A stretch of DNA of 64,000 nucleotides from Plotosus lineatus (GCA_024760905.1 CM045735.1:5575661-5639660); one strand, 5' to 3'; positions 30,107-41,870 are shown, counted from the stretch's first letter. Numbers and translations are program-made. The notes: generated by a model not told the origin, from the sequence alone.

Positions 30107-31112
30107 TCCTAGCGAGGTTGTTTAACCTTTGCGTGGCTGAAATGTTGTATTTCACGGAAATTGTTTAACCTTTGCGTGGCTGAAATGTTGTATTTCACGG
30201 AAATTGTTTAACCTTTGCGCGGCCGAAATGTTGTATTTCACGGAAATTGTTTAACCTTTGCGCGGCCGAAATGTTGTATTTCATGGAAATTGTTTAACCT
30301 TTGCGCGGCCGAAATGTTGTATTTCACGGAAATTGTTTAACCTTTGCGCGGCCGAAATGTTGTATTTCACGGAAATTGTTTAACCTTTGCGTGGCCGAAA
30401 TGTTGTATTTCACGGAAATTGTTTAACCTTTGCGCGGCCGAAATGTTGTATTTCACGGAAATTGTTTAACCTTTGCGCGGCCGAAATGTTGTATTTCACG
30501 GAAATTGTTTAACCTTTGCGTGGTCGAAATGTTGTATTTCACGGAAATTGTTTAACCTTTGCGCGGCCGAAATGTTGTATTTCATGGAAATTGTTTAACC
30601 TTTGCGCGGCCGAAATGTTGTATTTCACGGAAATTGTTTAACCTTTGCGCGGCCGAAATGTATTTCACGGAAATTGTTTAACCTTTGCGTGGCCAAAATG
30701 TTGTATTTTGCGGAAATTGTTTAACCTTTGCGCGGCCGAAATGTTGTATTTTGCGGAAATTGTTTAACCTTTGCGCGGCCGAAATGTTGTATTTCATGGA
30801 AATTGTTTAACCTTTGCGCGGCCGAAATGTTGTATTTCACGGAAATTGTTTAACCTTTGCGCGGCCGAAATGTATTTCACGGAAATTGTTTAACCTTTGC
30901 ATGGCCAAAATGTTGTATTTTGCGGAAATTGTTTAACCTTTGCGCGGCCGAAATGTTGTATTTTGCGGAAATTGTTTAACCTTTGCGCGGCCGAAATGTT
31001 GTATTTTGTGGAAATTTTTTAACCTTTGCGCGGCCGAAATGTTGTATTTTGCGGAAATTGTTTAACCTTTGCATGGCTGAAATGTTGTTTTTCACGGAAT
31101 GCGTGGCCGAAA
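30107..31112 (+). repeat. 43-bp minisatellite, about 22 units
   Basis: Unit TTTAACCTTTGCGCGGCC + GAAATGTTG + TATTTCACGG + AAATTG, repeated head to tail. Some units are 40 bp (missing one TTG). Variants alternate TGCGTGGC/TGCGCGGCC and TTTCACGG/TTTTGCGG. It is CpG-rich compared with its surroundings. The flanking single-copy text resembles a half unit (GCGTGGCCGAAATGTTGTAC). Confidence 0.95.
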
Positions 31113-31734
31113 TGTTGTACGACTGCGAATGTTCATTGAACTATTTGAAATGTTGTTTGTCGTGCTCTATTCATTCGAATTTAATAATTGTTTACATTAG
31201 CATTAGAAACCTTTTCATCGACCTCTTTCATGATTAGCAATGTGGCGACGCTAATAGAGTGAACAAAACATTTCTACTGATTTGTAAGAATCACAATTTG
31301 CATGAAAATTGAAATACTGTATACGAATTTTACAAAATTAGCTAAACTTAAGTCGGCATTTGAAAACCAAATGGCATGTAATAAGCGATAGCATGTATAA
31401 AATTATATTAATAAATAATAATTGTATATATACATATGTATAGTATTAGTAAATTATTTATATGAATATGTTGAACTATGATTACCTCCCTATCACAGAA
31501 TTAACAAATGATTAGATATACACTCAGTTACTCACATATGGACGGCAATTGGAAACTAAATGGTCTATTTTTGAATATAGAAATGGTAATTAAAAAATGT
31601 TTGTGTTATTTCCTATTATTGGATTAATCGAAAAAATAATCAACTGATTCATTGATTATTAAAGTAATTGTTAGTAGCCCTAAAAATCATAGAATCAGTC
31701 TGTCATGGGCCCTTGGAACAGGCGGTGTCATTAT

Positions 31735-31823
31735 TTTATTTTTTATTTTTATTTTATTATTGACATACTGTATTCATCCAGTAAGGGAAATTATTTCCTC
31801 TGCATTTCACCCATCCAAAGTGA

Positions 31824-31891
<68 letters not shown>

Positions 31892-32130
31892 TTAGGTGCC
31901 CAGAGAGGAGTTGGGGGTTAGGTTTCTTGCTCAAGGGCACTTCATCCATTTATGTGGATGAAGGGAAGGTCCTGCTCACCCCCCCCCCCAAACCCTCCAC
32001 CCCACCCCACTCCACCCCACCCCACTCCACCCCACTCCCACACATTTTCCTGCTGGTTCTGGAATTGAACCAGCGACCTTTCAGTTCCAAAGTTACCCTG
32101 CCCTTTAGTCTACGGATGTCATGGTTAAAT
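31735..32130 (-). mobile_element. SINE-E copy with (CA)n expansion and C-rich insert
   Basis: TATTCATCCAGTAAGGGAAA, TTTCACCCATCCAAAGTGAT, (CA)n at 31,825-31,889, TTGCTCAAGGGCACTTCA, a CCCCACCCCACTCCA-type run, and GAATTGAACCAGCGACC as the B-box complement. The microsatellite sits where other SINE-E copies have a short GT run. Confidence 0.75.
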
Positions 32131-32319
32131 ATGTAAAAATAAACCGTCACCATCTTGTTTGAGTTTGATTTTCTTTTTGTTTCCGTGATGTATACACTAA
32201 AACTTGAAATGAGTTGAAAGAGATGCCTTGACACAGCACTTGTGCTCTGCTTTGGAGTGCGTGACGCTTTCCTGCCTCTGTGATAATTAAAATATGACAA
32301 AATATAAACAATAGCCCAA

Positions 32320-32640
32320 TGGTGGTGCGCGGGATTAGTGATCACAAGGTCGCAGGTTCAAGCCCAACTATCAATGGGTTGTTACTGCTTTCTGCCCCTA
32401 TGAAACTAACTGGGTTACCAAAGGCTGGCCGTGTCTCTCACTGTCTGCACTCAGAGGTTCATGTAAAGGAACCATTGCTGACTTTCGACCAGAGTAGCTG
32501 CAGAGCCATCAGCGTGTTTCTACCCTGCAATGGTCTGGAAAGCTGTCCAGGGTGTACTCTGCTCTCGCCCAGAGTTGGCCGAGATGGGTGTCAGCCACCT
32601 CGTGACCCTAATTAGGATTAAGAGGTTCAGAAAATAAATG
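32320..32640 (+). mobile_element. SINE-A1 copy
   Basis: GGTCGCAGGTTCAAGCCCAA, AACTGGGTTACCAAAGGCTG, GAACCATTGCTGACTTTCGA and ACCCTAATTAGGATTAAGAG. Head partly lost. Confidence 0.85.
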
Positions 32641-32804
32641 AATACTCTGAAAATCTTGATTAGAGTTGTTAATTTTTTGTAATGTTACCATGTAGTATAT
32701 ACTATAACAATTATTCGACTCAGGTTTGGTTGATGTTGGTGAATAGTGTAAACATCAAAGACCTGCAAACAGAGGCTGTTTTATTATAATGAAAATCCAT
32801 ACCA

Positions 32805-33135
32805 GCAGTGGTGGCCTGGTGGTAAAGGTGCTGGATCACTAATCTTAAGGTTGGGGGTTCAAACCCCACGCTCCATGGGTTGTCCCTGCCCCTCCAGTGC
32901 ACTAACTGGGTTATCAAAGGCCTGCCATGTCTATAGTGTGAGGTTCATGTAAAAGAACCATTGCTGACTTTTGACAAAAGTAGCTGCATAGCCGTCAGCG
33001 TGTTTCTACCATGTGATGACCTGGTGAGCTGTCCAGGGTGTACTCTACCCTTGCCCGCAGCTGTCTGGGATGGGCACCAGCCTCCCCGTGACCCTAATTA
33101 GGATTAAACGGCTCAGAAAATGAACGAACAAATAT
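32805..33135 (+). mobile_element. SINE-A1 copy
   Basis: GCAGTGGTGGCCTGGTGGTA, GGTTGGGGGTTCAAACCCCA, AACCATTGCTGACTTTTGAC and GGATTAAACGGCTCAGAAAA. Confidence 0.88.
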
Positions 33136-33164
33136 CCATACCTGCCTCTTACTTTTCCAACCTC

Positions 33165-33243
33165 ACTCACTTGCCATGCCGATTGATCCAATTAGACTTG
33201 CGGAGAAACTGGAGCCTGTCTCTGAACAGACCATCACAGGGCC

Positions 33244-33277
<34 letters not shown>

Positions 33278-33480
33278 CATTCACACTCACCTATTAGCCT
33301 AATACGCGTGTTTTTTGAGTGTTGGAGGAAAGCAGAGCACCTCTCAGAATACCCCGAGGAAACCCATGGAAGCACAGCGATTACGTGCACACTACACATA
33401 GCAACGCCTGAGCCCGGGACTCGAACCCAGGACCTTCTTGCTGTGAGACATGCCAACCACTATGCCATGGTGCTGCCTAT
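33165..33480 (-). mobile_element. SINE-B copy with (CA)n
   Basis: GATCCAATTAGACTTGCGGA, (CA)n at 33,247-33,273, ACCTTCTTGCTGTGAGACAT, then CACTATGCCATGGTGCTGCC. The microsatellite grew from the ACACTCACAC stretch of the SINE. Confidence 0.8.
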
Positions 33481-33566
33481 TTTTCTGCTCTTCTTTGATA
33501 AACCTAGGTATTAGAGTTTTTAAAAGGATATGAAAAGATCTACAGATATTAAACACTCTGTTGTGT

Positions 33567-33571
33567 GAATA

Positions 33572-33616
<45 letters not shown>

Positions 33617-33617
33617 T
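33567..33617. repeat. (AAT)n microsatellite
   Basis: About 16 AAT units. The following ~430 bases (33,618-34,045) contain no recognised repeat or gene. Confidence 0.95.
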
Positions 33618-34049
33618 AAGTTTGTTTCATCTCCAGGTTGTAACACTACACAATTTGGGAAGGTTCACAGGGGTGACCCCACGTACGCGGCGAGGCACTG
33701 TATCCGTCCTCCTGCTGCTGTCAGTCTGCTCTCTGGGATCTGAAACATTACCAGTTGATTTATTGTTGCTGACACCCAGACGATGACAGAACAGTTATGT
33801 AATGAAGGCTTGACTATAACTTTTAATTATCGTTTTCTTAAAAATCATCCAACAGTACTCATATCCAGTTAAACGACAGAACAGTAGTCATGAATGTCAT
33901 CTGATCAGCATCTGCACCTGTCTGGCATCCAGAAAAACCACCAATCAACATGTCAGCCTTCTAGGAACCGTGCAAACGTTTGGAAATTATGAGGAGCCTG
34001 AACAACGTCTGATGCATCGCGATTTTGATTCTGTTCTGTCGTTCGTTCA

Positions 34050-34200
34050 TTCATCCATTTACTGAACTTAATCCTGATCGAGATTGACACCCATCCCAGC
34101 TGGCTCTGGACAATGGCGGGGTACATCCTGAACAGCTCGCCAGGCCATCGCAGGGCCAACACTCACACAACCATTCACACTCATTGGACGACGGTCCCAG
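34050..34200 (-). mobile_element. SINE-B fragment
   Basis: TTCATCCATTTACTGAACTT, CAGCTCGCCAGGCCATCGCA and CACACAACCATTCACACTCA. Confidence 0.75.
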
Positions 34201-34271
34201 GTCTGGCGAAAGCATTTAGATTAGAGTTTCCATGTTCTACAGGTTCTTCAGGTTCTACAGGTTCTACAGGT

Positions 34272-34920
34272 GGGGCAGTGGTGGCCTGGTGGTAAAGGTG
34301 CTGGATCACTGATCCCAAGGTTGGGGGTTCAAGCCTCACTCTCAACAGAATGTCACTACCCCCCACCCCCACCCCACATCCCCCACCCAGTGCAGCTAAC
34401 TGGGTTATGGACATGGCTGGCCATGACTCTCACTGTCTATGGTGTGCGGTTGATGTAAAAGAACCATTGCTGACTCGCATGAAGAGGAGCTGTGTATCCG
34501 TCAGCGTGTTTCTGCCCTGCGATGGCCTGGCAAGCTGTACAGGGTCTACTCAGCCCTCGTACAGAGTCGGCTGAGATGGGTGCCAGCACGTCGGCCTCAT
34601 AGCAAGAAGGTCCTGGGTTCGATTCTCAACTCGGGTGTTTCTGTGTGGAGTTTGCATGTTCTCTTTGTACTTGTGTGGGTTTCCTCCAGGGATTCCGGTT
34701 TCCTCCCGCAGTCCAAAAACATGCACAGTAGGTTAATTGGCTGTTCCAAGTCTCCGTTCCAAGTCTCCCCTAGGTGTGAATTTTCCTGTGAGTGTTGGCC
34801 CTGCGATCGATTGGCAAGCTGTCCAGGGTGTGACTCACCCTCGCCCAGAGTCGGCTGAGATGGGTGCCAGCCTCCTAGCGCACCTAATTAGGATTAAGCA
34901 GTTCTGAAAATGAATGAATG
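34272..34920 (+). mobile_element. SINE-A1 fused to SINE-B
   Basis: SINE-A1 from GGGGCAGTGGTGGCCTGGTG runs to CGGCTGAGATGGGTGCCAGC (34,587). It passes without a break into SINE-B at ACGTCGGCCTCATAGCAAGA, through to AAAATGAATGAATG at 34,920. The A1 tail is cut in the middle, so SINE-B either inserted there or the two recombined. Confidence 0.85.
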
Positions 34921-34924
34921 TTCT

Positions 34925-35440
34925 ACAGGTTTTCTCCGGGCACCTCAGTTTCTCCCCCAGTTGCAAAAATTGTGCACATTGGGATAATTAGCTGGTTCAA
35001 ATTGAATATAGGAGTGTGAATTGTCATGTGTGTGTGTTCAGGGTGTACCCCATCCTCGCCCAGAATCAGCTGAGAAAGACTCCAGCCCACCCACCACCAT
35101 AACAGGATTAAGCGGCTCAGCAAAAGAGGGATTGAACACATAATTAAATTAAAGTCTTTCATCCATTTTCTGATCCACCTGATCCTAATTCTGGTGCCCA
35201 TCTCAACTGACTCTGGGCAAGGGCAGAGTACACCCTGGACAGCTCACCAGGCCATCGCAGGTCAGAAACATGCTGACGGCTATGCAGCTAGGTTCCTTTA
35301 CATGCCACCACAGACAGTAGTGAGAGACATGGATGCACTGGGGATGGTGGACAGCAGTGACGACTGTTGACGGTGAGGCTTGAACCCTCAACCCCGGGAT
35401 CGGTAATCCGGCACCCTACAACCGGGCCACCACTGCCTAT
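34925..35440. mobile_element. Forward SINE-B fragment, then reverse SINE-A1
   Basis: 34,925-35,130 reads as diverged forward SINE-B (GGGATAATTAGCTGGTTCAA). 35,155-35,440 is reverse SINE-A1 (CAGCTCACCAGGCCATCGCA, GGCTTGAACCCTCAACC, GGGCCACCACTGCC). Confidence 0.78.
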
Positions 35441-35454
35441 GCGTAATTAAATAT

Positions 35455-36245
35455 AATACACAATAGATTGCTTCATACGTCGCTATAGCTTTACTGGCAA
35501 GCCAGCGCAAAGTTAAATTAGCCTGGTTATCTGTTCAGTGAGAGAGCCTGGTGTGAGAATGTGGTCCATGTCTGAGCTCGTAATTCAGCTGCCTTGGCTT
35601 TCAAAGCGCTGGAGAAATGACGACCGCAAACATTCCTCAACACTTTGTGCCAGGTTGGATTCAAAGGTTACATGCCTTTTGTTTTCAGAACCACAAATAA
35701 TGACATTTGGGTTTCCAGGAAGCGAAGAAAACACAGGCTGAGCGAGGGATGCGAGCAGGAGATTTCTTTTATTAACTGCTCGGTGGCAGACCTTCTCCGC
35801 TCCTTCACCCTGAGGATCCGAGGATACTGTACGTTGGATATTATTCATAGGTATCATGCTGCCGAGTCGCAGTCAGGTGATTAGTCTCCCGTGAGCGATT
35901 GTCCCCTGTTTTATGAATAGATGGCAGGACATAAGGTCAGGTCAGCCCTTTTGACCAATTTATTCAATGAGGAATGTTCAGCTGATATGTAACCCGCGTG
36001 TCCATTCTGTCCCTGGCATTGTGCGGTCCTGTTCAGGTTTGCTCTACAGTGCTCATTACGTGTATTTGTGGGTCTCGTGGCATCCTGATTTATGAGGTGG
36101 CAGTACTAGCATGCCTCTCTTGTTCCTGTCCCAGGCAGCTGTACTGTATAAGCAGTGGATTTCTAGGGATCTGTGGGCACACGGCGAGTTTGGGTTCCAT
36201 GAGCACACAGCCGGAGCATGCACGCCCCACCCTTTAACTCCTTCT
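35455..36245. other. Repeat-free intergenic block; candidate conserved non-coding DNA
   Basis: About 790 bases of mixed-composition sequence without repeats. Examples are CTTTCAAAGCGCTGGAGAAA and GGTTACATGCCTTTTGTTTT. Open frames in it lack splice context and resemble no family I know. Function unknown. Confidence 0.35.
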
Positions 36246-36259
36246 TACCCATAACAGCC

Positions 36260-36540
36260 ATCTAGTAGTCATGGGGTTAGACACAGCAAGTAGGTCATGG
36301 GTTCGAGTCCTGGGCTCAACAATGACCATTCTGTGTGGGGTTTGCATGTCCTCCCAGTGCTTGCATATGTTTCCTTGGGGTACTCCGGTTCCCCCTACAG
36401 TCCAAAAATATGCAGTCAGCTAATTGGCTGTTCCAAATCGCCCCTAGGTGTGAGTGTGAGAGTAAATGGTTGTATGTCTGTTGGCCTTGCAATGGTCTGG
36501 CGAGCTGTCCAGGGTGTCACCTACCACCCCCACCCCCCCC
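36260..36540 (+). mobile_element. SINE-B copy
   Basis: GTCATGGGTTCGAGTCCTGG B box, AAATCGCCCCTAGGTGTGAG, TGGTCTGGCGAGCTGTCCAG. Cut by a C-rich run at 36,528. Confidence 0.82.
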
Positions 36541-37445
36541 CCTACCTTCCTACCAAAATTGAAGACAATTGGTGGGCTGGTTATGGAAAAATTGCCTGTA
36601 GGTGTGAGTGAATTAGTTTTATATAATAAATCTATACAGATAGAAAGATCTAAGGCCAGGCTTAAAAAAAAAATCTTTGTTGGCAATGACATGATAAAAA
36701 AGATTCACCCGGGAGGGAGGATTTTTTTTTTTTTTTTTTTTTGCCTGTGCAGGCCACCCGGGATTCACAAGGAAATTTTTTTCATACATCATACTATATT
36801 ATGAATGTGATGTTGTAAACACAGTAGAATTAAATAAAAATCTTATATTTAAAACCAACACACTGAATATCAAAGTTTATTTTTTTTTTAATATTGTAAT
36901 CAATAGAGTATCAAGGTTTCTTCAACATATCAACTTTTAATATTGCAGTCAGCATAGTGTCAAAGTCAAATACCTTCGTCACGCTCCGTGCTGTTGCTGG
37001 CGGTTTATAATTACTGTAACTTGTATTGGTTTGAAAAAGTCAGAAAATGCGTTGCTCAATTTGAAACGCATTAATTTATTTATTATTTTCACATTGGGAC
37101 CTTTAACAGTGACAGAGAACAGATTCTTTCTTGTCTCATCATTGTCCCCTTCCATCATGCTTTCTATTTTTTTTATTAAGACAGTACTGACCAATGAGAA
37201 TTGCTGATCAATGAACTGGTGAAATTGACCAATCACAAGGCGCGGTTGATACTGATGTTGCTTTGGTCACTTTTTAATACAGTGTATGATAGGGACACAT
37301 GCGTTTTCTCAACACAACCGGCCAGAATATTTTTATTTTTTGCATCTGTGAATGCTCAGGCCGGGTTTTTATGTATAATTTCGGCCCAACCGGCCGTGTT
37401 ACCACCAACAAAGATATTTTAAGGCTGTCCGAATAACATGTAAGC
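36541..37445. other. Intergenic stretch, nothing recognised
   Basis: A/T-rich sequence with poly(T) at 36,721-36,742 and short imperfect duplications (GTCAAAGT-type text near 36,870-36,965). Short open frames on the reverse strand near 36,979-37,236 match no family I recognise. Confidence 0.4.
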
Positions 37446-37448
37446 TTA

Positions 37449-37760
37449 GGGGCAGCCGTAGCATAATGGTATGAGAAGTGGCTCAGAGACCGAAAGGTTG
37501 CTGGTTTGATTCCTGAACCAGCAGGGACCATGTGTAGCACAGGGGGAGTGAGATGCACCTTCCCTTCCTCCACATTCATGGCTGAAGTGCCCCTGAGCAA
37601 GGCACCCAACCCCCAACTGCTCTCTGTGTGCCACCCAGTGTGTGTGGCAGCCCATTGCTCTGAAAGTGTGTGTGTGTCTTTGTTCACTTTCGATTGGTTA
37701 AATGCAAAGCAAATAACTTCCATTCTGTGATGAATACAGTATATAAAAAAATAAACCATC
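37449..37760 (+). mobile_element. SINE-E copy
   Basis: GGGGCAGCCGTAGCATAATG head, GGTTTGATTCCTGAACCAGC B box, CCCCTGAGCAAGGCACCCAA, TGTGTGTGGCAGCCCATTGC, ending ATACAGTATATAAAAAAATA. Confidence 0.85.
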
Positions 37761-37774
37761 TAGTGTGAAATCCA

Positions 37775-38293
37775 AGTCTAAGTATCAATATCCATGCCTA
37801 TTCTTTCTCGCCACTGGGAATGAGCATGTGGCATGGAGCATTGTCAGGCCATGGTCAAACTGACTGTCTTTCATCCTCCCCTCCTCCTTCTCTCTTTGTG
37901 TTCTACCCTGCATAGAGTTTCAGCTGCTGGAGCTGATGAAACATCCTCTCAGTTGCTGGATGACCAAGGGCGAGAGGTTAATGAGTGGTTGGGAAGCTCA
38001 ACACAGCCTACAACACGAGAGGAATCTAATTAGGACTGTGACTTGAGCAACACTGTCAGTCAGCACGAACGTCCCATTCATTAAAGGAGAGAACGTATGG
38101 CATCACTCATATTAATAGTTTAACTGACTTCTACTTACAAGTCTCCACTCTTGGTGTCTCACTGTCTCTTATCAAATTTTGCCCCAGAATTGTTCCTTCA
38201 CCAGCATCGAGACTTGTTGTTCACCATAATCATTACACCATCCAGCCCTCTCTCCTCACCATACCTTCTCTCCAGGGATGTCGTACCAATTTG

Positions 38294-38330
<37 letters not shown>

Positions 38331-38430
38331 TACTTTCCTTGCTAAGACATTCCATGGACTATACACAAGCTAATTAAATCTCTGCTCTATTTCATTAACA
38401 AAACAGAAATGCACCTTTGACGGTAGTAAA
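37775..38430. other. Largely repeat-free block with (CA)n
   Basis: Single-copy-looking sequence (GAGCATGTGGCATGGAGCAT, CAGCTGCTGGAGCTGATGAA) with one (CA)n at 38,299-38,328. No gene recognised. Confidence 0.35.
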
Positions 38431-38434
38431 CAGC

Positions 38435-39310
38435 ACATTTTTTCATTCATTTTCTAAAATGTTTAGTCATAATTAGGGCCACAGAGAGGCCGACACCCAT
38501 CTCAGCCGACTCTGGGCAAGGGTGGGGTACACCATGGACAGCTCGAAAAACCATCACAGCACAAACACTCACAGAATCATTCACGCTCACAACCTAGAAG
38601 CAATTTTGAGCAGCCAAATTGCCTGCTGTGCATGTTTTTGGACTGTAGGAGGAAACCAGAGTACCCGGAGGAAACCCAGGCATGCACGGGAAGAACATGC
38701 AAACCACACAGAAATGCCCGAGCTGTGAATTGAACACAGGCGTTCTTGCTGTGAGGCGGATGTGCTAACCACTACGGCACCGTGCCGCCTGGCACATTCT
38801 CATGTATTCATTAATTTGCTGAAACTGAATTAATTTATTTGCGTAACCAGGATCTCAGCAGACTCAGGGCAAAAGGTGGGGTACACCCTGAACAGCTTTC
38901 TAGTCCATTGTAGAACCAACACACATACAACCATTAACATTCAAACCCAAGGGGCAATTTTTCATTCATTCACTCATATTCTGAACAGCTTAATCCTAAT
39001 TAGGGTAGCAGGGAGACTGGCACCCATCCCAGCCAACAATGGGCAAGAACGGGGTACACCTGGACTCGTGCAAACTCTGCACAGAAACGCTTGAGCTGGG
39101 AATCAAACCCTGGACCTTCTTGCTGTGAGGCGGACGTAGGGGCAATATGAAAAAGTCAGTTAACCTTCGGACTGTAGAAGGAAACATATGCAAACATGGG
39201 AAGAACATGCAAACTTCACCTCAAAACATCTTCACCAAGCACAAGATTCAAATCCAGAATATTCTTGCTCTGAGGCCGACATATTAACTATGTTACCATG
39301 TTGCCCGTCA
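38435..39310 (-). mobile_element. Three reverse SINE-B copies in a row
   Basis: 38,435-38,790 is near full length, ending CTACGGCACCGTGCCGCC. 38,815-38,960 is a fragment. 38,965-39,310 begins CATTCATTCACTCATATTCT and is rearranged internally (the head text GAGGCGGACGTAGGGGCAA is followed by more body). Confidence 0.8.
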
Positions 39311-39329
39311 TATTTTTTTATGAACCTTG

Positions 39330-39745
39330 CAACTATATAAAAACAAATTAAGTTACTTCTATTTTCTCGAATGCTAACAGACTACTAGCTTAATTTAAAC
39401 CAATGCGTTTCTGATCAGGCAGTTACTAAGGATCAAGGAACGAGCACTGTCTGGTCTTATTCCTGTTAATAATGCCGCCTTTTTTCAATGCATTTATTTT
39501 TGACAGCTTGTTCCTGTTGGCATGAAAATAATCAATTCCATGCTACATTTGTTTGCTTCTTGGTGTATCCATTGGGATATTAATCCTAATAATACACAGC
39601 TCAAGTCTTCCCCTGAAACCCACTTAACATTTCTGGAAATAATAATTTTTGCAGATAAAACACTTTATTAAACAGATGAAGGCAGACATCAAACCTTAAT
39701 GCAAATGATACAATGGATCCAAAACCGGTTAAAAGCTGGTAGAAG
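39330..39745. other. Repeat-free block with homeodomain-type motifs
   Basis: A/T-rich but complex sequence. It includes the palindromic GGATATTAATCC at 39,575-39,586 followed by TAATAATAC, CTGTTAATAATGCCGCC and AAAATAATCAATTCC. These are the kinds of sites bound by bicoid/paired homeodomain proteins. Enhancer activity is inference. Confidence 0.4.
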
Positions 39746-39747
39746 GG

Positions 39748-40012
39748 TGGGCAGCTGTAGCCTAATAGTTAGAGAAGCGGCTTTGGGACGGTAAGGTCCC
39801 TGGTTCAATTCCTGAACCAGTAGGAAAAATGTGTGGCTGTTGGGGAGCAAGCAGCACCTTCCCCTCCCTTCCTCAATATGGTTGAAGTGCACCTAACCCC
39901 AAACTGCCCTCTGGGCACTAGACTGTGTGTGGCAGCCCACTACTCTAAGTGTGTGCGCTCACTTTGGATCGGTTAATGCAGAGGATTAATTACTGGATTA
40001 ATACAGTATAGC
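39748..40012 (+). mobile_element. SINE-E copy
   Basis: GGGCAGCTGTAGCCTAATAG head, CTGGTTCAATTCCTGAACCA B box, CCTAACCCCAAACTGCCCTC, ending GGATTAATACAGTATAG. Confidence 0.88.
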
Positions 40013-40891
40013 AGAATCAAAGAGATTGTCAGAGATCACACACATAAGCCGTGTCATAGGCTAGGGAGGTAAATAGTAATGAGGAAAACCCTGTCAGATT
40101 TACTAGGTGTGGCAGTGACCGGTAATGAGCAATATTTTACAAACAAAGGTGTATAAATTCATGGGCTGGGTAGTCAGGGACATGAGCATCGTGCATGTGA
40201 CCAGTGTCCAAAGTTCATATGACTGGGATAGATGCAAAGACTGTTGGGAGGGGCAGCATGAATCTTAATATCTGATAATCTTAATATGCTTAGGATGTGA
40301 CAAACCAATAGTACACCTTTAATTGATATTTGTTTCTCTGTTATTCTCATCCGGTCCAGATTATAGTAAAATACTATTATGTATAATACAATACTGTCCT
40401 GTAACAAAGCACAGCCTTTCCATAGGTTTATATGAGCTAGGTTGCTTGTTTCAAACCTCAGGGGAGGGCATGCTGTGTGTGTGTGTGTGTGTGTGTGTTA
40501 GGTTGGCAGCTGGAAGTGATTTGTTTGTGTATGGTCTGCGTATTTCACTGTTGACCTCCAGAGTGGAGGGATTTCAACAGGTGGGTTATGTTGGTCCGAA
40601 ATAATGGTGCTAATCTAATGGCTGCAAATGGACATCTAAGCATCTCGCATCCCATCCACAGTAATTGTATGAGGTACTGGCAATGCACACAACACTCAAG
40701 CACACACACAGCAGTGTATAAACACACACGGCTTTAAAGATCAAAGTTCAGGATTGTTGTTGCTAAATTAAAATAAATCTTAATTTGGATATTTTGGAAT
40801 TAAATTCGCCTTCTAAACCAAATGTGACAAGTCAGAGGGAGATTTAAACCCGATCCCATGCTAATTAGCACTCGTTTAATGCAAGGTTGCA

Positions 40892-40927
<36 letters not shown>

Positions 40928-41090
40928 TGTCATTCTAAACCCCCCCCCAAAACTTAGTACAGTCTAGGTGAGGTTTATTAGATAGACTTAATATTCAGTA
41001 TGGGTGAATGTTAGGGTCAGAACTTTTTAAAAAAAATTTCGTATTGGCATATATTTATTTGTATGGCTAGCAAATAATAAGATAAAGGGT
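40013..41090. other. Intergenic stretch with (GT)n and poly(A)
   Basis: (GT)n at 40,472-40,498 and a 29-base poly(A) at 40,893-40,921. The remaining sequence is unrecognised and single-copy-looking. Confidence 0.4.
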
Positions 41091-41094
41091 ATTA

Positions 41095-41870
41095 AAGAAC
41101 ATAGCGGTTAGGACATCCACCCCCAGCAAGAAGGTCCCAGGTTTGATTCCTGCGCTCAGGTGTATCTGTGTGGGGTTTGTATGTTCTCCATGTGCTTGCA
41201 CAAGCTTCTTCTGGGTACAGACACTCCCAGAATTACGTTTTAGTTCGGTTCTGGGCAGCTGAACGCAAGTTGAAAAAAAAAAAACGTAAGTAATGTTCCA
41301 GTGACGTATGAGGCTCATACTGTTCTATACATCCATAAATACCATTACCGTATCTCATAAAACACCCCTAAATCAATTACCATAAACATAACATTGTAAA
41401 ATAATATCAAATAATATCAACATCAATGATACGACGTCTTAACACAAGGGAAACACGCAAAGAACTGGGAAGAAGCAGGGCACGTTCAGTCTGTCGTTTG
41501 TAAACAATGGACGCAGCGTTGCGTGTAAGTAGCGTATTACGTCAGCATACTATGTAGGTACGTCTCGTACTACATAGAGAGAGCACACAAACTCAACTTA
41601 TATATATATATCTATTAGAAGCATACAATCAAAAAATACGCAAAACAAATGAACGTAAGTCGGAGAGCGTCTGTACTCTGGCTTCCTCCCACAGTCCAAA
41701 AACATGCATAGTTGGCTAATTGGTTGCTCCGAATCGCCTCTAGGTGTGATCCTGCGTGTAAATGGTTATATGTACTTTATACGCATACAGGGTGTACCCA
41801 GCCTTCGCCCCAGAATCGGCTGAGAAGGGCTCTCCGCAACCCTAATTAGGATAAATCGACTTAGAAAATG
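41095..41870 (+). mobile_element. SINE-B split by a MITE with TA duplication
   Basis: SINE-B reads GGTCCCAGGTTTGATTCCTG ... AAGCTTCTTCTGGGTA up to 41,217. It resumes at 41,674 with TACTCTGGCTTCCTCCCACA and continues to AGGATAAATCGACTTAGAAAATG. Removing the insert and one TA restores normal SINE-B text exactly. Confidence 0.92.
41218..41673. mobile_element. 456-bp MITE inside SINE-B
   Basis: The ends CAGACACTCCCAGAATTACG and CGTAAGTCGGAGAGCGTCTG form inverted repeats, and TA flanks both sides (41,216-17 and 41,674-75). Non-coding. Internal ACGTCTCGTACTACATAGAG is unique. Confidence 0.92.

Larger units (their letters stand above)
29083..31680 (+). mobile_element. hAT-like DNA transposon relic
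   Basis: The left end TAGCGCTGCAACAACGAATC followed by 'aaaatcgataaaaatcg' and the right end AATCAACTGATTC...GTTAGTAGCCCTA are roughly inverted and match the 'gctgcaac..atcga' ends of vertebrate hAT elements. Inside are a BED zinc-finger exon, a SINE-A2 and a ~1-kb minisatellite. The catalytic domain is absent. An 8-bp duplication could not be confirmed. Confidence 0.65.

Noticed and set aside
30107..31112. Regular 43-bp repeats considered as a CRISPR array
   Set aside because: Head-to-tail repeats with no unique spacers, in eukaryotic DNA. It is a minisatellite.
29083..31680. Exact 8-bp target duplication for the hAT relic
   Set aside because: Flanking bases are A/T-rich and only loosely similar. 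The ends are too eroded to place.
36979..37236. 85-codon reverse frame as a small gene
   Set aside because: No homology recognised, no start context or splice evidence; length expected by chance in A/T-rich DNA.
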